Positions 57,208 to 64,000 of a DNA stretch of 64,000 nucleotides are shown piece after piece. A program made the position numbers and the translations under genes. Origin of the DNA: Erythrobacter sp. (GTDB taxonomy: Bacteria > Pseudomonadota > Alphaproteobacteria > Sphingomonadales > Sphingomonadaceae); contig NZ_JAMWYX010000002.1 in the NCBI RefSeq assembly GCF_024305245.1, positions 62,001-126,000 on the forward strand, written 5' to 3'. A model generated the notes under the pieces. That model ran no database searches. It was not told where the DNA came from and saw nothing but the letters and a program-made list of their open reading frames with translations. Numbering within the stretch: the stretch's first letter is position 1; each line of letters opens with the position of its first letter.

Positions 57208-59298
57208 ATGCTCCGCCAATATGAACTCGTCGAGAAGGTTCTCGAATACGATCCGCATGCCGACGAGGCGATGCTGAATCGCGCCTATGTCTATACCGTA
57301 CAGAAGCACGGCACCCAGAAGCGCGCGAGCGGCGACCCGTATTTCAGCCATCCGGTCGAAGTCGCCGGGCTGATGACCGATCTGAAGCTCGACCAGTCGA
57401 CCATCATCACCGCGCTGCTGCACGATACGGTGGAAGATACGCTCGCCACGATCGAGGATATCGAGGTGCATTTCGGCCCCGAAGTCGCGCGACTGGTGGA
57501 CGGGGTGACCAAACTCTCGAAAATCGAGACCATGCCCGAGAACGAGCGCGCGGCGGAAAACCTGCGCAAGTTCCTGCTGGCCATGTCCGAGGATATCCGC
57601 GTGCTGCTGGTCAAGCTGGCTGACCGGCTGCACAACATGCGCACGCTGCATTTCATCAAGTCGCCCGAAAAGCGCCAACGTATCGCACGCGAGACGATGG
57701 ATATTTACGCGCCTTTGGCCGAGCGGGTGGGCATGTACGAATATATGCGCGAAATGCAGGCGCTGGCATTCCGCGAGCTTGAGCCGGAAGGCTATGCCAC
57801 CATCGAGACCCGGCTGGAGCAGCTGCGCAGTCAGGATGGCGGGCAGGTCGATGACATCGCCCTGAAGGTCAAGCAGCGCCTTGCCGAAGCGGGCCTGAGG
57901 GTCGAGGTTTCGGGCCGCGAAAAGCACCCCTTTTCGATCTGGCACAAGATGGCCGAACGCCATGTCAGCTTCGAACAGGTGACCGACATCATGGCGTTCC
58001 GCGTCCTGACCGACAGCGAGGAGGATTGCTACCGTGCGCTCGGCATTCTGCACACGACGTGGCAATTCCTGCCGGGCAAGTTCAAGGATTACATCTCGAC
58101 GCCGAAGACCAACGGCTATCGCAGCTTGCACACGTCGCTGATGTACGAAAACTCGATGCGGGTCGAAGTGCAGATCCGCACCCGCGAAATGCATCGCCGC
58201 AATGAATTCGGGCTGGCGGCGCATTGGGCCTACAAGCAATCGGACAAGGCCGATGGGCAGGTGGGCTGGCTGCGCGACCTGATCGAGATCGTCGAACAGA
58301 GCCACGATGCCGAGGAGTTGCTCGAACACACGCGGCTGGCGATCTATCAGGACAGGATATTCGCCTTTACCCCCAAGGGCGCGCTGTTCCAGCTGCCCAA
58401 GGGCGCGACCGCGGTCGATTTCGCCTTTGCCGTGCACACCGATCTGGGCCTCGCCTGCGTCGGCGCGAAGATCAACGGGAGGCACATGCCGCTGCGGACG
58501 CCGCTGACCAACGGGGACGTGGTCGAGATCATCAAGAACCCCGGCGCCGCGCCGCAGCTGTCGTGGCTGGCCTTCGTCGTCACCGGCAAGGCTCGCGCCG
58601 CGATCCGCCGGGCAGTGCGGCTGAAAGAACGCGACGAGGTCGCCGCGATCGGATCGAAACTGTTCGATGAAATCGCCGCGCGTGTGCCCGCCCGCATCGG
58701 CAAGAAGGCGATCCGCAGCGCGCTGCAGCGGCTCCGGATGGATGAACCCGAAGACCTGATGTACGCCATCGGCGCCGCCAAACTGACCGACCGCGAGGTG
58801 ATGGAGGCGCTGGTTCCGGGCTGCACCGCCGGGATCGAGGATGACGAACACTGGACCCGGCGCGAACGCGCGATCTCCGTCCGCGGCCTGACACCCGGCG
58901 TCGCCTTCGATCTCGCCACCTGCTGCCATCCGGTGCCCGGCGACCGCATCGTCGGCATCCGGCGCAAGGGCGAGACCGTGCTGGTCCACGCGATCGACTG
59001 CCTTGAACTGGCGAGCGGGGTGGACAATGACTGGATCGATCTTGCCTGGGGCAGCCGTTCGGTCGGCGCGCTGGGGCAATTATCGGTAACGCTGTATGAC
59101 CGCCCCGGCACCCTGGCGGAAATGGCGGGCATATTTGCCCAGAACAAGGCCAACGTAACCAGTCTGGTGCAGACCCATCTCGATCACCCCTTCACCACCT
59201 ACGATATCGAGATCGAGGTGCAGGACGTGGCGCACCTCAACCGGATATTGTCGGCTTTGCGCGCCAGCGATGCGGTGGCGCAGGCGGATCGCCAGTAG
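57208..59298 (+). CDS. rsh: Bifunctional (p)ppGpp synthetase/hydrolase (Rel/SpoT homologue)
   Basis: Stringent-response enzyme. 696 residues from the ATG at 57208: HD hydrolase domain (about 25-175, YFSHPVEVA and LLHDTVED), synthetase domain (about 225-340, YISTPKTNGYRSLHT), TGS domain (about 375-435, FQLPKGATAVDFAFAVHTDLG) and C-terminal ACT (about 620-690, TLYDRPGTLAEMAGIFAQNKANV). The hydrolase motif is intact. No clear Shine-Dalgarno precedes the ATG. The upstream frame to 56842 is a shadow of the GH16 gene. Confidence 0.97.
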   Translation: MLRQYELVEKVLEYDPHADEAMLNRAYVYTVQKHGTQKRASGDPYFSHPVEVAGLMTDLKLDQSTIITALLHDTVEDTLATIEDIEVHFGPEVARLVDGVTKLSKIETMPENERAAENLRKFLLAMSEDIRVLLVKLADRLHNMRTLHFIKSPEKRQRIARETMDIYAPLAERVGMYEYMREMQALAFRELEPEGYATIETRLEQLRSQDGGQVDDIALKVKQRLAEAGLRVEVSGREKHPFSIWHKMAERHVSFEQVTDIMAFRVLTDSEEDCYRALGILHTTWQFLPGKFKDYISTPKTNGYRSLHTSLMYENSMRVEVQIRTREMHRRNEFGLAAHWAYKQSDKADGQVGWLRDLIEIVEQSHDAEELLEHTRLAIYQDRIFAFTPKGALFQLPKGATAVDFAFAVHTDLGLACVGAKINGRHMPLRTPLTNGDVVEIIKNPGAAPQLSWLAFVVTGKARAAIRRAVRLKERDEVAAIGSKLFDEIAARVPARIGKKAIRSALQRLRMDEPEDLMYAIGAAKLTDREVMEALVPGCTAGIEDDEHWTRRERAISVRGLTPGVAFDLATCCHPVPGDRIVGIRRKGETVLVHAIDCLELASGVDNDWIDLAWGSRSVGALGQLSVTLYDRPGTLAEMAGIFAQNKANVTSLVQTHLDHPFTTYDIEIEVQDVAHLNRILSALRASDAVAQADRQ

Positions 59299-59301
59299 CA
59301 T

Positions 59302-59661
59302 ATGGCGATCATCGGTCTGGATCATGTGCAGGTGGCGATCCCGCACGGCGGCGAGGATCGGGCGCGGGTGTTCTACGCCGATCTGCTGGGAATGCGGGAG
59401 GTCGCCAAACCCGCCCAGCTATCGCCAAGCGGATGCTGGTTTACGGGCGGATCGTGCAACCTCCATCTGGGGGTGGAGCAGGACTTTGCCCCCGCGCGCA
59501 AAGCCCATCCTGCGCTGTTGGTCGATGATCTGACCGCTCTGCGCCATCGGCTGGAGGCGGCGGGTTATCCCACGCGCGACGATAAGCCTGTCGCAGGCTA
59601 TGCGCGGTTCTTCACGCAGGATCCGTTCGGCAACCGCATCGAATTGATGCAGAAGCTTTGA
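59302..59661 (+). CDS. VOC (glyoxalase/bleomycin-resistance) family protein
   Basis: 119-residue paired beta-alpha-beta-beta-beta fold. Metal-binding residues are suggested by LDHVQVAIPHG near the start, NLHLGV in the middle and GNRIELMQ near the end. Three bases after the rsh stop, so probably cotranscribed. Substrate unknown: the family covers glyoxalases, dioxygenases and resistance proteins. Confidence 0.87.
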   Translation: MAIIGLDHVQVAIPHGGEDRARVFYADLLGMREVAKPAQLSPSGCWFTGGSCNLHLGVEQDFAPARKAHPALLVDDLTALRHRLEAAGYPTRDDKPVAGYARFFTQDPFGNRIELMQKL

Positions 59662-59673
59662 CGGGCGGCCGGA

Positions 59674-60189
59674 TCAGGTGAACGCCAGCAGCAGCGCAAC
59701 GAGCACGACCGAATAGGCCGCAATACCGCCCGCGATTGCCAGCGGATTGAACGCCGGAGCCAGCGTCGCCTGTGCCATCTGGGTGAGTTGGCTGAGCATT
59801 TGCGGCCAGGTGTAGGCGACGAAATCGCCTTGGCTCATCACCGCGATCAGGCGCTTGTCCTTGTCCACGATCGGCAGGCGGCGGAAGCGTTCGTTGCTCA
59901 TCACCTGCAGCCAGCCGAGCACATCGTCATCCTCGCGCGCCATGCGGATATCGGTGGTCATGACCGCGCTGACCGGCGTGGTCTGCGGATCGCGGCTTTC
60001 GCCGATCACCCGGCGGAAGATGTCGCGCTCTGTCATCACGCCAAGGATGCAATTGTCGGCATCGGTGATGAAGATCGAGCCGAAATTCTTGTTTGCCATC
60101 TGCGTCACCGCGTCGAACACGGTGGTTTCCGGCGAGCAGGTGAGCGGCGGAGCCTTGCTGTGAAATTCCTTGCGATCGCCGATCTTCAT
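59674..60189 (-). CDS. CBS-domain pair protein with C-terminal membrane helix
   Basis: 171 residues. Two CBS motifs (about 12-70 and 75-130) with FGSIFITDADNCILGVMTERDI and FRRLPIVDKDKRLIAVMSQGDFV, typical of adenosine-nucleotide sensing. A hydrophobic helix (about 148-170) ends the chain, so it may be tail-anchored. Target unknown. Convergent to the VOC gene. Confidence 0.87.
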   Translation of the reverse strand: MKIGDRKEFHSKAPPLTCSPETTVFDAVTQMANKNFGSIFITDADNCILGVMTERDIFRRVIGESRDPQTTPVSAVMTTDIRMAREDDDVLGWLQVMSNERFRRLPIVDKDKRLIAVMSQGDFVAYTWPQMLSQLTQMAQATLAPAFNPLAIAGGIAAYSVVLVALLLAFT

Positions 60190-60285
60190 GTCGTGTCCTC
60201 CCCTTGGAGTGAGTGGTGCAGGGATACGAACGTACGTGAAAGATGTGGGTTCCGTAAGGGAAAAGGTGACCGGAAGGCAGCCGCG

Positions 60286-61326
60286 CTATTCTGCCCGCCG
60301 CACCGGCACACGGATATTGCAGATATCGGCGCCGCCGGCGGGGGTGATGAAGAACGGATCGCGGCGGTTGGCGACCGCATCGGCGTAGGTCGCGAAGACA
60401 TCGCTTTCGGTCGAGAGATATTCGAACGCGGGTTGCTCTGAAGGGGCGAGGTCACTCGCCACCCGCACCGACAGGATCGGCGTGCGCTTGGCGGCTTCCT
60501 CGGCGGTGTAGAACCCCAGCGCGCCCGAGCCACGCGGCAAGCTGGAGAGGTGCTGCATCCCCTCGATCACCCGGCCCACCAGCGCGATGTTACGATCCAA
60601 GTGACGCGGCGCATGGCCGATCACGGTATAAAGCTCCGCGCCGGAGCCGGTGTCCGGCGAATAGTTACGGCCGACGCCGACCATGCCGTAGCAGTGGACG
60701 GGCCAGCCGAGTTCTGGTGGCCTGTTAGGCGAGAACGCGGTTCCGATGGGGAATCCGCTCGAGAAGGTTACGATGGGGCTATAAGGATCGAAGAAGTTGG
60801 CTCGCCGAGGGACGGGACGCAGCTGAACGGATTCCGATTTGCCGAAGCCGTCAAATGCAACACGGTGATCTCTAAACCAGAGATAGGGGGACACCGATGC
60901 ACTAATCTGTGCAGCATATTCATCCTCCCCCATCACCTTCAGCCCCTCGGGCAGCGGCTTTGGCGTCCCCGTCGCTTCGGGGTTGTCATAATTGGGATCG
61001 CCCCATTGGGTGACGTAATTGTCCTGCACGCGGTTGACCGAAATCCCGTCATACCAGCCGCTCCGCGCGAACAGGCGGATGTTGTGCACCCAGCCTTGCG
61101 AAAACGGCGCGGGCATCAACTGGATCACCACCTGTCGCGGCTTGCCCTCCGCATCCGGCGCGAGGGTCATCACCAGCAGATCTTCCGCCGCAATTGCCAC
61201 CCAATCGGCGGCTGGCGCGGCCGCGACGATCTCGGATGGAGCAGGCGCTCCCTTCGGCTCCTCCTGAGCGGACAGCGGCAACGAAAGGGCGAGGGCAGCC
61301 GAAACGGCGAGGAGAGCGGTTCTCAT
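60286..61326 (-). CDS. Exported cyclophilin-type peptidylprolyl isomerase
   Basis: 346 residues from the ATG at 61326, with signal peptide MRTALLAVSAALALSLPLSAQ. The cyclophilin fold is recognisable from WYDGISVNRVQDNYVTQWGDPN through GMVGVGRNYSPDTGSGAELYTVIG and RVIEGMQHLSSLPRG. It is longer than a minimal cyclophilin because of a roughly 70-residue insertion (about 110-190) and a C-terminal extension. The region around 60770-60920 is noticeably less GC-rich. An intrinsic-terminator-like hairpin lies about 35 bases upstream of the ATG. Confidence 0.87.
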   Translation of the reverse strand: MRTALLAVSAALALSLPLSAQEEPKGAPAPSEIVAAAPAADWVAIAAEDLLVMTLAPDAEGKPRQVVIQLMPAPFSQGWVHNIRLFARSGWYDGISVNRVQDNYVTQWGDPNYDNPEATGTPKPLPEGLKVMGEDEYAAQISASVSPYLWFRDHRVAFDGFGKSESVQLRPVPRRANFFDPYSPIVTFSSGFPIGTAFSPNRPPELGWPVHCYGMVGVGRNYSPDTGSGAELYTVIGHAPRHLDRNIALVGRVIEGMQHLSSLPRGSGALGFYTAEEAAKRTPILSVRVASDLAPSEQPAFEYLSTESDVFATYADAVANRRDPFFITPAGGADICNIRVPVRRAE

Positions 61327-61356
61327 GCAAAAGGTTGTGCCACATTCCCACCCCAA

Positions 61357-61399
61357 TCAAAAACCCCTTTCCACGCGTTTTGGGGGGCGGAAAGGGGTT
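61357..61399 (-). terminator. Intrinsic terminator or attenuator just upstream of the cyclophilin gene
   Basis: On the minus strand AACCCCTTTCC (61399-61389) pairs perfectly with GGAAAGGGGTT (61372-61362) and is followed by TTTTG. The hairpin sits 36 bases before the cyclophilin ATG in the direction of its transcription. Since no minus-strand gene lies just upstream, it may be an attenuator, or it may shield the gene from antisense read-through from the tRNA region. Confidence 0.65.
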
Positions 61400-61628
61400 C
61401 TTGAGGCAGCGTTCGCAGGGAATGCCGGATCCGCGCAGCGCTATGCCACGGCGACTCCTTTACCACGATCGCGCACCCCGGCCAATCCTCCGCTCGAACA
61501 CCGCCTTGCGGAACCACGCATTCGCCGCTATCGGCGCGTGCTTGCCCTGACAGGCGCTCAACCAGCGAAGCGGCAGCGCGCCAGATCGGCGTTCAAGCAG
61601 CGAAGCGATAGCGCACCGAGGAGCATGC

Positions 61629-61719
61629 GGAGCAGTGGCCGAGTGGTCGAAGGCGCACGCCTGGAAAGTGTGTATACGTCACAAGCGTATCGTGGGTTCG
61701 AATCCCACCTGCTCCGCCA
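61629..61719 (+). tRNA. tRNA-Ser (anticodon GGA)
   Basis: 91 bases with encoded CCA. Acceptor arm GGAGCAG (61629-61635) pairs with CTGCTCC (61709-61715). The anticodon loop CTGGAAA carries GGA, the long variable arm typical of serine tRNAs follows, and the T arm is TGGGTTCGAATCCCA. The 3' end is followed by sequence with a broken integrase, marking it as a past integration site. Confidence 0.97.
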
Positions 61720-61888
61720 CCTAACCATATTATTGCCTCGCATTCTGTCTCACGCGGACAGGACACCCTTGGAAAGCCGTGCTAAAGGCTGTCTCATGTC
61801 GTCACATATTACGACATGCGCTCTCACCCTTGCGGGCGGCATCGGTGGGGGTATCATCGGAAAAGGTGCCCCCAAATCGGAGAGCAGC

Positions 61889-62055
61889 ATGGCCCTCACC
61901 GATCTGCAGGCGCGCAACGCTTGACCGCTTGGAAGGGCTACAAGCTGACCGACGAGCGCAGCCTTCGGTTCCCGGTCCGACCAAACGGCTCAAAGCTCTG
62001 GCGCCTCATGTACCGATTCTCCGGCAAGGAGAAGCGGCTCGCGATCGTCACCTAA
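61889..62055 (+). pseudogene. Remnant of a P4-type tyrosine integrase N-terminus
   Basis: ATG at 61889 opens MALTDLQARNA, the usual start of tRNA-targeting integrases with a DUF4102 arm-binding domain, then stops at 61922-61924. In another frame the match continues as YKLTDERSLRFPVRPNGSK and LWRLMYRFSGKEKRLAIVT up to a stop at 62055. So a frameshift plus truncation leaves only about 55 codons of roughly 400; the catalytic domain is gone. The GGTGGGGGTAT sequence upstream (near 61845) is typical before such genes. It lies 170 bases from the tRNA-Ser 3' end. Confidence 0.85.
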
Positions 62056-62419
62056 CCGAAGAGACTGAAGTTGGGTGGATTGCGGCCGTCGAATCTGAAC
62101 CACGAGTGCAGAAGCGGCGAGGCGTGGCAGAAGGCTGGCTCTCTCACATTCGTCTCTCTGTTCGTGGATGAAGGCATTCTCGCGGAGGTCGACGGGAACC
62201 CACAGCGATGGATGACGGCGCGGGCGGCGAGACAACTTGGGAGTGCTTTCCTATTTGCCCGAGCCTATTTGCCCGAGCCTATCCGACCGAGCATCTCGGT
62301 CGGGCAGTCTTGCCCGGCACCATGTCAATCCGGAGGCTGTTGCGCGGCTCTCTTGCCCTTAACCGATTGCTAGCAGACGAATGAAGTCTTAGCACATTGC
62401 CGAACAGCATCGGCGCGTG
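62056..62419. other. Gene-poor scar region after the integrase remnant
   Basis: About 360 bases without a gene I can support. It contains two 14-base tandem copies of CTATTTGCCCGAGC (62251-62264 and 62265-62278) and a CCGACCGAG-CATCT-CGGTCGG hairpin near 62284-62304. No second copy of the tRNA 3' end, which would mark an attR site, is visible. Probably debris of a deleted island. Confidence 0.65.
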
Positions 62420-63073
62420 ATGGACGAACCTTTCGAAGCGGACAGAGAAATGCCGATCAGCCTGCTGCTTATAGACGACCACGAACTGGCCCATGCCGGG
62501 ATGCGCATGGTTTGTGCCACCCGCAGCGATATCCGGATTGCCGCCTGTTTTCCGCTCGCAAGACCGGCGCTCGAATGGTTGAAGGACAACACGGTCGATG
62601 TCGTTGTCTTGGATCTCGAACTCCCCGACCTTGCCGGCCCATCGGTTCTGGTGAAGATCCTCGATGCAGGTAGGTGCAAGGTAATCATCTTGACGGGGAC
62701 GGGGTTCGGCAAAGTGCTTCGCACTTGCCTCGATCTTGGCGCGCAATGCGTTGTTTCCAAGGCCGATCCGGTGCAATATGCGCTCGACGCCATCGATGCC
62801 GCGCGCGAAGGGCGGACCTTCGTTTCTCCCACGGCAGAGCGACTCATGACCGGCCTGCTTGGGACGGATATCGCTCTTCCCCCGCGCCAGCTGGCGGTCC
62901 TGCAGCTTCTGGCCGCCGGAGAAAGCAACAAGGAAATCGCCTTCCGCCTAGGTATCACGCCGCCGACAGTCTCGTTCCACCTCGCCGAGCTCCGTCGCAG
63001 GCTGGAAGCGACCAGCAATCGTCAACTCGTCGATCGAGCGCGGGCTGCGGGGCTGGTCATTTCTGCCACATAG
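62420..63073 (+). CDS. LuxR/NarL-family response regulator
   Basis: 217 residues from the ATG at 62420 (GTG at 62417 also in frame). Receiver domain (about 1-115) with the acidic pair in LLIDDHELAHAGM and phospho-acceptor Asp65 in VVLDLELPD; then a LuxR-type HTH (about 150-210) with LTP-like LPPRQLAVLQLLAAGESNKEIAFRLGITPPTVSFH. The last 52 bases overlap the end of the convergent kinase gene, its likely partner. Confidence 0.9.
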   Translation: MDEPFEADREMPISLLLIDDHELAHAGMRMVCATRSDIRIAACFPLARPALEWLKDNTVDVVVLDLELPDLAGPSVLVKILDAGRCKVIILTGTGFGKVLRTCLDLGAQCVVSKADPVQYALDAIDAAREGRTFVSPTAERLMTGLLGTDIALPPRQLAVLQLLAAGESNKEIAFRLGITPPTVSFHLAELRRRLEATSNRQLVDRARAAGLVISAT

Positions 63074-64000
63074 GGATGCTCCATCATGCTTCGCACCAGC
63101 GGGCGCAGAAGGAGCAGGTGACCCATGGCTGCAGCCTTTATGCGATTATCCGAAGTCGCCCGGCTGACGACGAGAATCGGCACGCGGTCAGGCCTCATAC
63201 TCATCAGCCGGTCTTGCAGTTCTTCATGGCTGGCGGTCTCCTCGTCGATGAAGCAGGCGCGGGGAAACTCTTTTTGCAATTGTTCCAGCGAGATCGGCTG
63301 TTCATCCTCCACGGGTAGAGGAAGGAGGATCGTCACGCGCGTGCCTCCCGCGCCGGTCTCGATCGTATACGCAGCGCGCAGCAGCGAAACGGTCTCGCGT
63401 ATGGCGCGCCAACCCTTCCCAAAACGCGAGGGCATCGGACCGGTGTCATGGCCTTCGCTGTCGCCCGAGAGAAAATCGGCGATTTCCTTCGGCATGCCGG
63501 GCCCGCTGTCCTTCACTGTGATCGCGAGACAATCGCTGCTGCTCTCGCAGGAGATCTCGATCACGCCCGATTGCGTCGCGCGCACTGCATTGTTGAGGAG
63601 GTTGGAGAGCACCCGCACAAGCAGCGCCTCGTCCGCGATGATCCGCGTGTTTGGAACGCAGGCGCGCGTGAGGACGACATTGCTGCTCATCGCAGCAGCG
63701 GCGTAAATGGTGACGAGGTCTTCAAGCAGCCGCGCGACGTCGACCAGCCCGAGGGCAAGGAAGCTGCCCCCGCCGCTATCCCTGGTAACGCTCGATCCGA
63801 CGATTTCCTCCAGATGCCGGGCCGATGCTTCGATGAGCGTCATCAGGTCTCGCGGAGGAAGTTCGCTTCCGGCCTGGCGGGCGAGGAACACGGCGCTGCT
63901 CAGCGCGTGAAGGACATGGCGCGTATCGTGTGCCGACATCTCGATCAGGCGGTCGCGCGCCTTGAGGCCGGCCAAAGCCGTCTCGCGTTCCTCAGCGAGG
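63022..64000 (-). CDS. Sensor histidine kinase, partial (N-terminus outside window)
   Basis: At least 325 residues, open to the window end. Phospho-acceptor region SAHDTRHVLHAL, N box LLNNAVRATQSG, G1 box VKDSGPGMP and G2-like GKGWRAIRETVSLL define the HATPase domain. After it come about 100 residues that look like a short degenerate receiver (FIDEETASHEEL...VPILVVSRATSDNR). The stop lies 52 bases inside the convergent response regulator gene. Input domain unknown. Confidence 0.87.
   Translation of the reverse strand, partial: LAEERETALAGLKARDRLIEMSAHDTRHVLHALSSAVFLARQAGSELPPRDLMTLIEASARHLEEIVGSSVTRDSGGGSFLALGLVDVARLLEDLVTIYAAAAMSSNVVLTRACVPNTRIIADEALLVRVLSNLLNNAVRATQSGVIEISCESSSDCLAITVKDSGPGMPKEIADFLSGDSEGHDTGPMPSRFGKGWRAIRETVSLLRAAYTIETGAGGTRVTILLPLPVEDEQPISLEQLQKEFPRACFIDEETASHEELQDRLMSMRPDRVPILVVSRATSDNRIKAAAMGHLLLLRPLVRSMMEHPYVAEMTSPAARARSTS

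Noticed and set aside
61720..62419. A complete genomic island or attR site after tRNA-Ser
   Set aside because: No second copy of the tRNA 3' end and no cargo genes are visible; only a remnant is supported.

Overview
The window is from an aerobic anoxygenic phototrophic alphaproteobacterium, most likely a member of the Erythrobacteraceae (Sphingomonadales). The first 32 kb is one contiguous photosynthesis gene cluster (PGC) whose order (acsF-puhCBA-lhaA-bchMLHBNF / ppaA-ppsR-bchG-pucC-like-bchP-tspO / pufMLAB-bchZYXC-crtF / crtD-crtC) is the one I know from that group. The ring-forming cyclase is the oxygen-dependent AcsF. The reaction centre is type 2, with a single LH1 antenna and no pufC, pufQ, pufX or puc genes in view. 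The rest is ordinary alphaproteobacterial chromosome. The genus cannot be fixed from the sequence alone.

Layout. 1-13319 (minus strand): acsF (cut by the window edge), an unnamed 102-residue PGC protein, puhC, puhB, puhA, lhaA, then bchM, bchL, bchH, bchB, bchN and bchF. Neighbouring genes mostly overlap or lie nearly end to end. 13320-20524 (plus strand): the B12-domain antirepressor ppaA and the repressor ppsR, then bchG, a PucC-like carrier, bchP, tspO and a small membrane protein. 20641-29453 (minus strand): the puf operon with its terminator, reading back through pufB, bchZYX, bchC and crtF. 29548-31949 (plus strand): crtD and crtC, whose junction is abnormal. A sulfotransferase gene faces crtC across about 300 bases.

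The cluster works as a unit. bchF, N, B, L, H, M, acsF, bchX, Y, Z, C, G and P cover most steps from protoporphyrin IX to phytylated bacteriochlorophyll a; the other chelatase subunits (bchI, bchD) are not here. pufBALM and puhA encode the LH1-reaction centre core. puhB, puhC, lhaA and the PucC-like protein assist assembly or pigment delivery. crtC, crtD and crtF belong to the spirilloxanthin branch. Four TGTC-N10-GAC(A/G) palindromes overlap predicted -35 elements before bchF, bchG, bchC and crtF/crtD, consistent with repression by PpsR.

33-43.6 kb: gmk, a small membrane protein, sspB, a his operon (hisB-yciI-like-hisH-hisA-new 59-residue membrane protein-hisF-hisE-hinT) and the ybgC-tolQ-tolR-tolA-tolB-pal envelope operon. 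43.6-53.5 kb: a J-domain protein, a Tat-type amidohydrolase, a degenerate SDR, a PLP sulfur-amino-acid enzyme behind a structured leader, a DASS-type permease and three tandem DUF547 exported proteins. 53.8-61.3 kb: infC (probable AUA start), pdeM, hemF, a GH16 glycosidase, a Rel/SpoT enzyme, a VOC protein, a CBS protein and a secreted cyclophilin. 61.6-64 kb: tRNA-Ser(GGA) with the broken N-terminus of a tyrosine integrase beside it, then a response regulator and a histidine kinase cut by the window end.
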